Shown: piece after piece, positions 33,879 to 46,232 of the stretch | Position numbering within the stretch: the stretch's first letter is position 1 | Layout of the letters: each line of letters begins with the position of its first letter | Source of the DNA: Nissolia schottii | Lineage: Eukaryota > Streptophyta > Magnoliopsida > Fabales > Fabaceae | Reading direction: 5' to 3' | Assembly: GCA_003254905.1 (NCBI GenBank) | Contig: QANU01062782.1 | Coordinates: forward strand, 62,001 to 126,000 | DNA: 64,000 nt | Program-made: the position numbers and the translations under genes | Notes under the pieces: model-generated | Databases searched by the model: none | What the model was told of the DNA's origin: nothing | What the model saw: the letters and a program-made list of their open reading frames with translations, nothing else

Positions 33879-34260
33879 ATTTATTTGGTGCCCCATTCCC
33901 TCTTTCTCTAAAAAATGCAATTAAACATTGTATCAACTTATAAATTGTCAAATAATCATAAAAATATTTACGATAATACCTTATAATTTATGTTTGGTTA
34001 CATAGTTTTACTAATTTTTATTTTCAAACATCGAATCTCCACATCTGAACTAAAAAATTAAAAGAATCATAAATAACTATTTATTTGAGAATTTAATTTT
34101 TAAAAATAAAAATTGACAAAATTATGTAATCAAATATAAATTAATGCATTATTATTGAGATTCTTATTATTAATTGAAAATTTTTATATTAATATAATGC
34201 TAAATTATATTTTTTAAGGTGTGAGGATATGGTCGCTTGACAACACCAAAGAATCCACTT
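33879..34260. mobile_element. MITE family with AAGTGGATTCTTTGGTG ends, copy 3
   Basis: The right end, reversed, reads AAGTGGATTCTTTGGTGTTG; the left end is decayed (ATTTGGTGCCCCATTCCCTC). The core shares AACATTGTATCAACTTATAAA and AAAATTATGTAATCAAA with the other copies. It lies outside the duplicated blocks, so it is an independent insertion. Confidence 0.6.
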
Positions 34261-34685
34261 AGAGTATAAAATGTCAATAATTTAATTTCAGCCTTTAATA
34301 TGAGAGTTAGAGATGATCCATATCGTTCATTATTCTTCGGCTACCTTTTGAAAGGAGGCTCAACGGTCCCACCAATATTTGTCTTAGGCCAAATAGGCCG
34401 CACTACCATATCACTGTGGTGCAAGAAGTCTTTCATAGCATGGGTCCCTCTCTAGCATTACAAAAACATTTTCAATGAAATAAACTAGCATAGTTAGTTT
34501 TATTTGGAGTAAATATTTAGTTCCAATATTTTTGACATTTGCACCAATATGCTCTTATGAAAAATTTTGACATAATTTCATTCTATGCAATTTGTTATGT
34601 CAAATCAAATCTTGTTTACCAACTCTCCAACGAAAAAGTAATTCTGTAGCAGTTTAAAATAGGGTTTTGTGGCAAATTGAACTAC

Positions 34686-37600
34686 CACTATAACAAATTT
34701 TGTGGCAACTGACTATTCGCTACAATCCTGTGTGTCGAGAACCCATTCTATGACGATATTCAATAATCAATGGAATAACTGGCACGATATATTTTGCAGT
34801 GGTTCGTAACCATCATTATATTTAAATTATAATTTTTCTTATAACGTATTGACAGTGGTTGGACACTGCCGCTATGTTTAACCTTTAATTTTTAAATATT
34901 TTATTTGCAACGGTTTTTAATCGCCACTACCTTTAGGTTTCATTTTTTTAAAAATTGTGTATCTAAGAGCTAATATTACCAACTTTTCTAATATTTATTT
35001 GATTTCTCATTTGTGATACTTCAAAATCTTCAATTTTTAGCTTATAGATTTTATTTTTTATTTTTTATTTCATTTATCTTCCTATAAAAAAAAACTCTAT
35101 TGTTACTTGTTTAATTCTACAAGATAATTTGATTGTAAGAGTAATAAACTTGACTGACTTCTATGACTTTGATTTATCGTAAGAGCAATAAACATAGCAA
35201 ACTAGTTGTCCCAAGGTCAATAAAAACAATTATCAAAATCACAATTGCGGGTAACATCCAAGCAAAATACAAAACACTTAATAACAAACTGAAATCTAAC
35301 TTAAATATCCTAATAAACATGTGGATGAGTTAGGTTAAGTCAAGATTGGACATGAAACTAAGTAAGTACTAATAATAATATGAAATCTAACTTCGAGAGC
35401 CAAACATCTAGGACTACGGATAAGATGATGATGGTTCATGATTTTGGGGGATCATGGCTAGCAGAGGATGAAGGTCTTGCTCCTGTTGGTGAGCCTAAGT
35501 CAGTAGCCTGAAATTGAAAAGAAAATCCATAGTAAATATCTAACAACAACAATAAGAAATCATAATTAAATATCAAACAAATAACACATGCATTGCATGT
35601 AACCTTCTCACAACCCTTTCAAACAAAAAAAATAATGATCAACATGCCATTAAAATTCTCCGTCCCAAATGTGGTCCTCCAACCCTTAGTTGTTCAATAA
35701 ACACAAATCTACTAGCACAACCATCACTACTTCTGCCTACTATTCCATTCATATAAACTATAAACCAATTCCATCTCCTAGTAAATAAATAATGAAGTTC
35801 CTAGCAATTCCATCTTACTAATAAGATAAAAGAAATAACAAAAACCAAACACAGGTGAAAATCACATAGACAAAGTATAGATCCCTCAACAAATTGGCAC
35901 ATTAATTATAAGCATTGAGCATTAATTTCTATTACAAAAAAAAAAAAAAAGTTACCATATTGGTAGGAAAGCTAGGCGGCATTTGACCCCCTTGTTGGCG
36001 CTCCAAAAACATCACTAGCTCTTGTAGTGGTTGCACTTGCAACTTCAAGATATCATGTTCAGCTCTTGATGGACCATCACTAGCTCCTGGTCTAGGAGAT
36101 GATGACCCATACACCTGAGATGGACAAACACCAAACCTCATACCTCGAACATATCTTGAGTGCTCTTTCCCAAAGATTTTAATAAAAGCATCATTTTCAG
36201 AAAAGCCCTAAGCAATCTCCTTTTCTAAATCTTTCTACATAACATTGAACAATATATAATCAATTATACAAAGCATATATTATAAAAATTAAGTATTTAA
36301 GAATAATATAATTAAATACATCAATCATATTTAAGACTTACACTCTTCCTTTGAGCATCCTCATTTACAAATGATCCATCTTTTTTCCTATGAGCAATAG
36401 GATACATTTTCCCTCTAGTAAATTCTCTCCCAGTTCCAATTTCCTAACATATAACAAAAAACATAGACATAACAACCATTATAATTCACCAATCAATAGT
36501 AAATAAGCTTGTGAAACATCAATAACACTTAACATTCAAAGAATAAATTACATTTACAAGTTCATGTTTCTTCTTGGCAATTGTCGTTGAGCCAAGAGTA
36601 TGGGGAATTGATTACTTTTGCCGATTGGCAGTACTATTTGCATTTATTTTCTACACATCAACATATACAAAAGTCAAAAAATGTTAAACATAGCTAAGTT
36701 AATGAATTGGCTTGGTATGGTTATTACCTTAGCTTCTTCACTCAACTTATATTCAAGAAAGGAGACCCAATGTTATTTAGGAATTCCATCCGGGTGCAAA
36801 TTTACATTCTCCTCCTAACTAAGGTCACATCTATAACAACTCTAATAAATCCTATGTTTATTATCCTTCCATTTCTTCCAATGTTCAAAAGGATATATTT
36901 TTTCTTCTCATCATCATTAGTCACAAATTTTTTTCTTCAAAGCAAACACATAAAAATATGGTTAGTAAACATGCACATCTTTTGACAATAAAACTACCAT
37001 TAATTATTATTACCAACAAAGAAAGCTATATAACAGATTGAAAGAATTAAACTTGTTGATAGTTCATACCTTGATATTATCATAGACATTTTTCTTGTAT
37101 GATTTAGAAACTTTTTTTTTTCCAATTCTTATAGATGATTGGAAAGTTGTGAAAACTAGCAACATACCCCAAATATCCTCCCAAAAGGCCACCAGAGTGT
37201 CCAACTAGCTGACTAAGACTGTTCCATTCAGTCACTATCCATTTCCTCCGTGGAAGTCCAATTACATCATTTACAGACAAATCTATTTGTCTTTCAACAC
37301 CTTGCCCATCTTAACCCAAAAGGTTAAGTTTAAGCATCATAAGTTCTTATCATGCATAAAAATGACCACAAAATGGCTGATACATAAATGAAAAATAATA
37401 ACTAGTCAATCACATACCAATCACTTTAACAATCCACTTTATGTACTTGACTGATCTTGTATGAGATTCTTCAGCTTCTAACTCTTTATTATATCCCAAT
37501 TCAATTTCTAACTCCTCATTAGAAGTAGTATAAGTGATTGATCTTATATAAATGTCTTCAGAAATAACATCAAGTTGACTTGATGTCGACTCACACCGAG

Positions 37601-38984
37601 AACGATATCAACTTACCCTAGACATATCTGTAAATTTTCAGTTATAAATTAAATACCTTCTTTAGATTTGATGATTTATGGACACTAGAATCTCTTAATT
37701 CTTCAGCTTACACAGATCAACAATGTTAGATCAACAATGACAAGTTAAAACGGGTTGAATTTTAACCTTCCTAGTTGCCACTTGGAGACACAAATTTAAC
37801 ATAATAAAGCATCACTTGTTTTAGTCTAACAATCATATCACAGAATACGTACTCGCTTATTAAGTAATTAACTTTTGTTTGACTGACTAATAACTGTGAC
37901 AAGCTGTGAGCAGAAGAAGAGTTAAGATTTGAAATAAATGTATGGGACCCCATGTAACATACAGGCATGGAGTTGTCCAAAAACCTTTAAGCAAAATTGG
38001 TTTCACTGGGACACATTATGCTACTATTACAAACCAAAAAACAAAAAGCATCAAAATCTCATGAAGGCATATCAATCTTTGTTCAAAATTGAACCAGTGC
38101 CAGCTGGAGAAATCACGTTGATACATTTTCGTCTCTATAAAGGAAGAAGTGAAATCTAATTGGGGTAAAACAACCATATACTAAATCTCCCAAAATCAAC
38201 ACACGAATTGCATAACACCAACCAACAACACAAAAAACCAAAAATCCAAGCTAGCAAAGGCCATAAGAAAGCAATTAGTAACAACTCACAATGGGAACAA
38301 CAACAATTAAGGAAAATCCTTCACAGAAAACAGAAGAGGCATTTCAATAAATCTGTCTCCAAAATCCATAACAACGTGAAAAAAATAAAAATAAAAATCT
38401 AGGAACAATAACAGAGTAAATGAATTGCAGAAACACATTTGAAGAGAAAAAGATACATCTAAAGTCTCAATAAATTTTTCAGATAAAAAAAAAAAAAACA
38501 CTCATCGATTTCAATTCACACAAGAATCACAAATAAAGTTATAATCAAAATGAGAAAGCCGATACCTAGAATCACAAATCACGAGCATGCCACAGTCACT
38601 AACGTGGTGCCTAGATCGTAGCTCCTTTAAGGATGGATCTAAGTGAAAGGACTAGTCGAAGTCGACGAAGAAGATTGTTGTGAGTTGTTTTTGTGTTCCT
38701 CCTCCGCGTTGTCCGAGAAGATCGTCATAACGTCGCGAGTGAGAGTGAGTGAGTGAGGACACATTAAGAATGCTTCGTAAAAGTGTCTAAATTGTAAATT
38801 TAGTTTTAGGCAACTCATACTCCATTGCACCACCAGTTATATTGTTCTATTTTAGATTTGTTAATTTTGAAAAAGACGATGTTATCCCTTCATCATCACC
38901 ACCATTTCTTTCCTTCCTCACGTCAAATTGTCCGTGGTTGGTGACGGCTTGTCACTCTCACTTTCTACATCCAAATCAAAACGA
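34686..38984 (-). mobile_element. CACTA element carrying only a TNP1-like gene, right end lost at a join
   Basis: The left end is CACTATAACAAATTTTGTGG at 34686, a CACTA-type terminus, followed by subterminal words GCAGTGGTT, GACAGTGGTTGG and GGTTTTTAATCGCCACTAC in both orientations. A minus-strand TNP1-like (Ptta/En/Spm) gene relic fills 35436-37625. No TNP2 transposase frame is present, so it was non-autonomous. The right terminus was not found before the n at 38985, where P450 gene B starts abruptly, so this element and gene B may not be true neighbours. Confidence 0.65.
35436..37625 (-). pseudogene. Ptta/En/Spm TNP1-like transposon protein, six or more exons, disrupted
   Basis: Splice sites and family motifs give exons near 37625-37418, 37309-37070, about 36940-36728, about 36650-36550, about 36445-36350, 36234-35956 and 35507-35436. 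Recognisable blocks are DVIGLPRRKWIVTEWN, LGYVASFHNFPIIYKNW, GIP then HWVSFLEYKLSEEAK, SIPHTLGSTTIAKKKHEL, EFTRGKMYPIAHRKKDGSF, IFGKEHSRYVRGMRFGVCPS and the tail PTGARPSSSASHDPPKS. These match the plant transposase family Ptta/En/Spm (Transposase_24), which in the En/Spm system binds subterminal repeats. Disruptions are a TGA at codon 6, a ten-A run in exon 2 that shifts frame, a stop before the PHTLGS block, one in GIP, and a TAG in the 36234-35956 exon. The exon borders are my inference. Confidence 0.7.
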
Positions 38985-38985
38985 N

Positions 38986-41169
38986 TTCCACGCCCTATCA
39001 CAAACCCACGGCCCCATCTTCTCCCTCTGGTTCGGCTCCCGCCTCGCCGTCGTCGTCTCCTCCCTATCCCTGGCCCAACAATGTTTATCCAAATACGACA
39101 CCGTTCTGGCAAACCGGCCGCCCCTCCTCAGCGGGAAGTACCTCTTCTACAACAGCAGCAGCTCGGTGTTCTCCTCCTACGGGGACCACTGGCGCAACCT
39201 CCGTCGCATCGCCACCACCGACATCCTCTCGCCGCAGCGCCTCAAGGCCTTCGCGGAAATCCGGAAGGAGGAGATAATGAGGGCGATAAGGAAGCTGGTC
39301 GAGGACACAAGCGGAGAGGGGTTCAGGAGGGTGCAGCTCAGGCCGATGATCCAGGAGATGTCGTTCAACAGCATCATGAGGATGGTCTGCGGGAAGAGGC
39401 GAGATGGGGCGGCGGCGCCGGCGGAGGAGGAGTTCAGGGAGATCGTGCCGGAGATACTGGCCCTGATGGGGGCCCACAAGGCTGACTTCTTGCCTTCGCT
39501 GATAAGGTGGCTTGATTTGGATGGGCTGTTGAAGAGGATGAAAAGGCTTAGTGTGAGAGCTGATGCGTTCTTGCAGGGTCTCCTTCAAGAGCATCGCCAG
39601 GGGAATTACCATGGCAATACCATGATAGAGCATCTCTTGACTCTGCAGAAATCGCAGCCTGACTGCTACTCCGATCATATCATCAAAGCCCTTATCCAGG
39701 TAATTTGTTAGTTCCAGTAAGAAAAAGAAAGAGCATTTTTAATCATAAGACTTAATTTTAGTCTCATTCTAAATCATATCAACATTTGTGAGTCCATGTA
39801 TTACAAAAATAAAATTGTCCTAAAAGTTAAACTCATCTCTCAATAGAAGGATCTAACTTTGGTCCTAACTTTATACTACAATAAATATGTCCAAGGCTCT
39901 ATTTCACTTGTTATGTTATATGTCAGTTAGATATTTAAAATTCAAGAAGTGATATTCATCCCAATTTAAAGGCATTGAACACTCTCTCTCCATCCACTTT
40001 TTCACTCTTGATGATAAAATTAAAAGAAGAATTGCGATTTGAAAAGCCTTCATTGGAAATGCTCTAAAGACCCTGAAAAGTAGTGACGCTTCTCAATCTC
40101 ATGTTCCTTTATTTTTCAGTTATATAAAAGTTAGTTTAAAAATTGTCTCTAAAACAAGTTTCTTGTGTCTCCATTTTTTTTAGAGATACAAACATTAATT
40201 TAAAAATTGTCTTAAAATAGAGACACAATTTTAACTCTTAACTCTTTATTCCTCTTGTCATTGGTTAGAGACCAAACTATATATGACCGTGTCTGTCATA
40301 TGATTTAGTTAGAGTTGAGCCAACAAAAATTTGATCAGTTTCGTTTAGTTCGAGTTTGATAAAAAAAATTAACTAAAGCTGATCAAACCAATCAAAATTG
40401 ATTGATTGAGATTCATTTTGCTCTCAAATTTGAACCAACTCGACCATATTACACTCGTCGTAATCCAAACTACTACATCAATAAGTTTATGGGTCATATT
40501 CATTTTTCACTTAGTTCATTTTTAACTCCGCTTATGCATTTAATTTCAATTGAGATGTAGGATATTCTCCTTGCTGGAACGGACACGACATCCATGACTA
40601 TTGAGTGGGCACTATCTGCTTTATTGAATAACCCAGAGATAATGAAGAAAGCAAAGGATGAATTGGACACTCATTTAGGCAAAGATCACTTGGTAGATGA
40701 ATCAGACATTCCAAATCTCCCCTACCTTCAATATATTATGTATGAGGCACTTCGGTTGTATGCTCCAGGTCCATTGCTAATGCCTCATTATTCTTCAGAT
40801 AAGTGCAACATTGGAGGATTCACTATTCCACGTGACACTATAGTGCTTTTTAATGCATGGGCCATTCAAAGAGATCCTGAAACTTGGAGTGATGCAGAAT
40901 GTTTTAAGCCCGAGAGATTCGAAAAAGAAGGGGAAACAAACAAGTTAATTGCATTTGGATCGGGAAGAAGGGCTTGCCCTGGATCAGACTTAGCATATCG
41001 TACAATGGGCTTGATTTTGGGATCATTGATTCAGTGTTTTGAATGGAAACGATCCACTAATGAAGAAATTGATATGAGGGAGGAAGAAGCTCACACCTTG
41101 CCAATGTTAATTCCGCTAGAGGCTATGTGTAAACCCCGACCAATCAACGAGAAAATGAAGTGGTGTTGA
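38986..41169 (+). CDS. CYP81-type cytochrome P450 gene B, two exons, 5' end missing
   Basis: Exon 1 is 38986-39699 (starting at FHALSQTHG, residue 57 of gene C) and exon 2 is 40561-41169. The 861-bp intron has a GT donor (CAG|GTAATT) and acceptor GATGTAG. The 56 N-terminal residues, with membrane anchor and hinge, are missing because an n at 38985 joins unrelated DNA. Present are WRNLRR, the I-helix AGTDTT, the K-helix EALRL (ExxR), FKPERF and the heme loop FGSGRRACPG with the Cys ligand. It differs from gene C at about 14 residues, including [13 protein letters not shown] against [13 protein letters not shown], and ends MKWC instead of MK. The missing part is probably an assembly fault, so the gene may be functional. 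Likely an ER-bound monooxygenase of specialised metabolism, CYP81E-like; the substrate cannot be read from sequence. Confidence 0.88.
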
Positions 41170-42422
41170 TTTTTTTATATGAAGAAATTTTAGATGTATC
41201 TGGAGTAAGAGAATATTTTTCTCTATATTTTATTCATGATGTACCACATTGTAAGGTATCAAGAGAGCACAAACAGTGTGTGAGTTGAGCCCTGATATTA
41301 GAATTATGTAAATGATGATTACAATTGATGATGAGTGTTTGCACATAAAAGACTTCTATATAAACATGGCTCAGTATATGTTGTACTAGTAACTGAGTCT
41401 AACTACCATAACAAACTCACTTAATCGAGCTTAACAACTCTAACTAATTACAGTTGATGGCTTTCCCTTACACACAGAAACTATTACATCATTTTCATAA
41501 ATTAAAAAGAACAAAACATAAACTATTACATCAAAATGATAGAGTAAGTGAGAGATAATGACGATGCACAAAATTAATTTATCAAATAATAAATGGTATG
41601 TAAAGAAAATTTTCTCTTGTTATAACAACACATACGAATTTCTCATCTAGTAAGAGTCTTGTTATTGGGACATCTAATAAGGGACCTACATTACCTCAAA
41701 CATGTGTGAACGATAAAAATACTCAAAATAGAATGGTGGGAGGAAAACAGAAAGGAAACACTTGCAGAATCTGTCACTGAATAAAGAAAAGAGGCAGAGC
41801 AGTAAAACATGGAAGAAATCAGGAAAGGCTATGAGAAAGTTGAGTGGAAAAACAGAAGAAAAAATAAAAATAGAAAAATAAGAGCAAAGACAACCTCCCA
41901 ATAGAGTTCTACAACGAGACTTCATCTGATCTCTACTAAGTTTTCCGCCCTCAAAACATTTTCCTCAAAACTACACCCCAAAACAAGTTCCAATGTATGG
42001 TCTAATATAAATATATATAATCTATCGTTGATCAAGAAATACTTAAAAGGTCATGGAACATAATAATTTAATGCATGCTTCATGAGTATCAACAACCATT
42101 GATTATTAACTTTATGTATAATTTTTAGGCATTCTAAATTCGAATTAATGGTTGTGGATGCCCATAGAACATGCATTAAATGTGCTCTATGAACATCTAT
42201 GTCTCATAGTTCATCGGTTCAAAACATATATATAACAGTTTCACAGAGCACTTTCTGGAGTAATTCTTAGGGATGAAGTAATTACTTATACTCAAAGTCA
42301 TCTTCATTCCATCACAAAGACTCCTAATTAAGTCCTAATTCTTAAGAACCATCTCACCTAAAAGTTTAAGTTGATGGGTAAAGGTACGATAATATTAAGT
42401 TGATGGGTAAAAGTTTAAGTTG
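41170..42422. other. 3' flank of gene B, containing a fold-back MITE
   Basis: Collinear with 57161-58416 after gene C. Apart from the MITE at 42049-42198, no gene or RNA was recognised. The minus-strand frame at 41686-41925 has a Phe/Leu-rich, AT-driven make-up and a diverged copy after gene C; I do not consider it coding. Confidence 0.55.
42049..42198. mobile_element. Fold-back MITE, about 150 bp with 60-bp arms (copy B)
   Basis: The left arm (GGTCATGGAACATAATAATT then TTAATGCATGCTTCATGAG and AACAACCATTGATT) matches the reverse complement of the right arm (AGATGTTCATAGAGCACATT, TTAATGCATGTTCTATGGG, CACAACCATTAATT) at roughly 75-80%. Only about 30 bases separate the arms, so the transcript would form a long hairpin. 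The copy after gene C is at 58046-58192, so it was there before the gene duplicated. Confidence 0.65.
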
Positions 42423-42701
42423 TGTTTTAAGCCCGAGAGGTTTGAAAAAGAAGGGGAAGCAAACAAGTTAATTGCATTTGGATTGGGGAGAAGGGCTTGT
42501 CCTGGATCCGGCTTAGCATATCGTACAATGAGCTTGACTTTGGGATTATTGATTTAGTGCTTTGAATGGAAACAATTAAGTGACGAAGAAATTGATATGA
42601 GGGAGGAAGGAGCATTCACCACGCCAAAGTTAGTCCCATTAGAGGCCATGAGTAAAGCCCAGCGAATCAGTGAGAAAATAAAGCCACTACATTGGTCTTG
42701 A
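42423..42701 (+). pseudogene. P450 exon 2 fragment (heme-loop part), after gene B
   Basis: The frame starts [15 protein letters not shown], continues [17 protein letters not shown] and ends with a stop at 42699-42701. It covers only the last 92 codons of exon 2, from the PERF block through the heme loop. An in-frame TAG replaces the Gln of LLIQCFEW at about 42555. The upstream junction is abrupt: AAAAGTTTAAGTTG runs straight into TGTTTTAAGCCC. It cannot make a P450. Confidence 0.88.
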
Positions 42702-42973
42702 TGGCAATGTTGAAGGGATAGTATGTATTTTGAATGCATGCTATCTGTTTACAAGAACGTGGAACTTCTTTCTCTTAATTTTAATCAATTTGTCAGTGTG
42801 ATTGGTGCAGAAGGCAGACCCCAGCTCGATGCCTAGGGGGTTTCAATTGTTTTGTATAAGGTGTTAACAGGTGTTATCTCTAATAAGTTTATGGTATTGT
42901 TTTGTTGTTGTTGGATAATTTTTATTTGAAAAATTATATGTACATCAAAAAGTGAAGGGACACCATACACATT

Positions 42974-43480
42974 CACTACTAGAAAATAGCATATTACCAT
43001 CGACTAATTACCGTCGGAAACAAGAAACCGACACTAACTCCGATGGTAATAATTGGCGCCATTTGGTGCATCATTAGACGAAAGGCTTACCGTTGGAAAT
43101 ATCTGACGGTGATAGGGTTCGAATCTCAAGAGGCATCTTTCCCTATCAATTGTGACATTGAACTAGTTACCGTCGAAAAAAATTGACAATAACAACCTGA
43201 AACTTCTCCGCTAGTTTTCCCATGTCTATGTTTCCCTGTGCACGTTTTCTAGTGTAATTACTGTTGGCTTAACCGTCGGAAACATCAAATGGTAAAGAAA
43301 GTGAAAATTTGCCAAGATTACCGGGCCACTTGTTTGTACCGTCGAAATTTTTGTCACAAAGTCGACGGTAATCCTTTAAATTAAATGAAACGTTTTGATA
43401 AAGCGGTTATAGTTGGACTATATCCGGTTACCGTCGGTAATTACCGACGATAATGTTCTAAAAATTTACTTAAAAGCATT
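42974..43480. mobile_element. CACTA-derived miniature element (copy B)
   Basis: It starts CACTACTAGAAAATAGCAT and contains many ACCGTCGG and CGACGGTAA words, the same subterminal word as in the element at 1-2689. A reverse terminus-like TTTTCTAGTG ends at 43254; repeats continue beyond to about 43460 (GTTACCGTCGGTAATTACCG). It may be a deletion derivative or two nested ends. It replaces sequence that in block A lies before 24213. The copy after gene C is at 58969. Confidence 0.6.
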
Positions 43481-43514
43481 TCACTCTCCCACAACACACC
43501 ATATCGAATCAAAT

Positions 43515-45620
43515 TTAAATAAGCCCACGTCAATCGACACTATTAAACTAAAAACAAGGAAAACAAATGAAAATAGCAGAAATTAAAATTGAATTGGTTT
43601 TTGTTTTTTCAAAACCAATTAGATTGAATTGGATTTAAAATCTAATTTTTTTAAATTGATCCAATACAATTCAAACTGAATCATACTATGTAATATAATT
43701 TTTATTGTGAAATTTATACTTTTAAGTACTTATAATCATTTTAATTTATTATGTATTTATTTATTTATGTCACATTCTCATTTAAATATTATTTTATGTA
43801 TATTATACAAGTTGTTTTTACTTTCTTTGAAAAAAAATTTATTCATCTACCAAAAAATGTTACCTTTAATTTATAATATGTTAAAATGTAAATCAAATTA
43901 GTCCAGTTCAACCCAAACCAATATAAATAAATTTTATTATTTGAATTGATTTAAAATCGTATAATTAACTTGAAATTGTTTCAAATGGCACTGCAAACAC
44001 TCGAGTTTAACAATCAATGAAGAATTTTATTGCACATGTTTAAGATTCCAATAGTAGTATTTTTTGATGGGTTAAGTGGGTGACACGATTGTTGGTTGTT
44101 TCCATTGCATATGCTAAAATTAATGTACTAGTGGTCGCTTAAATAAATCGAATAAAATAAATTTTAAGCAAGTAAACTAAAATGAAATAGATTTAAACAA
44201 TGATAAGTAAATAACTTATATTATACTTTTAAAATCACGCGGTGTGTTTTCTGACTGTGCCACTCATTAACTTTTGTAATTATTTACATTTTGTGATCTT
44301 ATCACAAATTAGTTTTCATGGCTAAAATTTTTTAGAAGATAAAAGCTTTATAGCGCGATAGATTTTTCGTGGAACGACGTGCGGCAAGAGTAATAGAGCC
44401 CAACACTACTGCGTTTTATGGAAATGGTTTTTTTGACATATTAAAATGTTAAAAAATGAACGTTGTACATCTTATAATCTGCCACCATACTCAACCAATG
44501 ATTTTATATGGTTAACTCATGTGCACTCACTCATTCATAGCTATCATGCACATACATTTTAAACTATCATTTATTAATTCATTTTTAACTGACAAATATT
44601 TTTAACATACTATACAAACATTTTTAACTAACATTCACAAACTTTTTATTATGATACACGAACATTTTTAATTATCGTGCACAAACATTTTAAACAGTTG
44701 AAAAAGTTTGTGCACAGCAATAGAGTGAGTGCACGCGATGTGAAAGTGGAAGGTGGAGACTGTGAAACGTGGGTGGCCGTGTGTTTTGTTAGTGGATCCT
44801 ACGTACAATATCGCTTAGGTAACAATACGGTGACAGTATTTGGGATGTACTTGTGGCACGACTCTAAAATGTATCTACACCTTGACATCTTCTCATAACA
44901 TATCATGAGATCAAAGTAACTTCGTGATGTGTTGTAAAAATCAAAATGACAACACGGGGCCAAAGTGGCAACATATGGTTATTAAGACCTTTGCCAAAAT
45001 TTCTCACAAAGTGGATTCTTTAATGTCTTAAGGACATCATGTCCACTTCTTTTAAAAACATGCAATTTAACATTGTATCAATTTAAATATAGTTAAATAA
45101 TCATAAAAATGTTCATAATAAAATTTTAATTTATGTTTAATTATTTGATTTTTTAAATTTTTTTATTTCTAAAAATTAAATTCTCAAATTTAAATAAAAA
45201 AAGTTGAAATAACCCTAAATAACTATGCAATATGAAAATTTGATTTTCAAAAATAAAATTTTTAAAAGTTATGTAACTAAACATAAAATAAGATATTATT
45301 ATTGTGTATATTTTTATGATTATTTAACAATTTTAAATTAATTTAATATTAAATTATATGTTTTTAGATAGAGTGAACATGGTACCCTAGGTACATAAAA
45401 GAATTCACCCCCTCAAAATTGATTTCGAGCTATAAATCACTCCTGTGTCTACAAATATCGTATGCGATTGTTTGCTTTAAACTGTTTATTAATGGTACGT
45501 TGGAAAGGGAGGGTGGTTTTAGAAAGAAAAAATAAATAGGGTAGGAAGTGCAAGGCTTTTTCCTAAAAAGTTATATATATTAGTAGGGTTGCAGAAACCA
45601 AAGTGCCTACATTACGGGTT
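43515..45620 (+). repeat. Duplicated block, copy B (homologous to the intron of gene A)
   Basis: Collinear with 24213-27320 without the hAT-like element and with a shorter TGCACAAACATT array (44520-44720). It holds a MITE at 45009-45410. After GGGTTGCA near 45620 it continues with about 540 bases (to 46160) that block A lacks. Confidence 0.8.
45009..45410. mobile_element. MITE family with AAGTGGATTCTTTAATG end (block B copy)
   Basis: Position-homologous to the 26709-27110 copy and made by block duplication. Left end AAGTGGATTCTTTAATGTC; right end CATAAAAGAATTCACCC. Confidence 0.7.
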
Positions 45621-46232
45621 GCATTTTTAAAATTATTTTTTTTGAGTGATAGCGGACAATGGGAAGTGACTAGTGATCTGTACCTGTTAATAATTAAAAT
45701 AGTAATCGCTAAGTGAGTGAGTGAAGATAATTTTTATTTATAAACATGAAATTCAAAAAATTATTAAAGTTAATGAGTAGAGATTTAAAGGTGGTTACAT
45801 TTTGAATCCTCTTTATTAATATTTATATATATATATATATATATATTTAAAATTTAAGAATTTTAAATGAAAAGAAAAAAGTAACAGATAATTATCATAT
45901 ATTTTTTCTGCCATTCTATTTTTAAACTTTAAAATTGTATACTACTTTCTAATTTTAAAACTTAAAAAATGTTGTTTCTCTCATTTCTCTCCAAAAACCC
46001 TCCATCCAAATAATATGCAAGAGCTAGCTAGAGTTGCTCTTCCAAATTTCCAATGACACAAAAAAGTTTAATCCTATTTCCATTAATAATTTGTCTTATA
46101 CAAATAAATTTCTATGGCTGAGATCGATTTTTCAAAGAAAGCAATAGCCGACCTATGATCCTTGAAACAGATATATAGTGGCAGTGGACAATGTTAAGTT
46201 AAATGTCATTTAACACTCAACGTGGGTTGCAG
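45620..46232 (+). other. Sequence before the 46 kb orphan exon 2, with (AT)n
   Basis: Contains an (AT)n tract at 45822-45848 and TCTCATTTCTCTCCAAAAACC, CCTATGATCCTTGAAACAG and the splice acceptor GGGTTGCAG. The stretch from 45690 is repeated almost unchanged at 50890. No gene other than the acceptor is seen. Confidence 0.6.
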
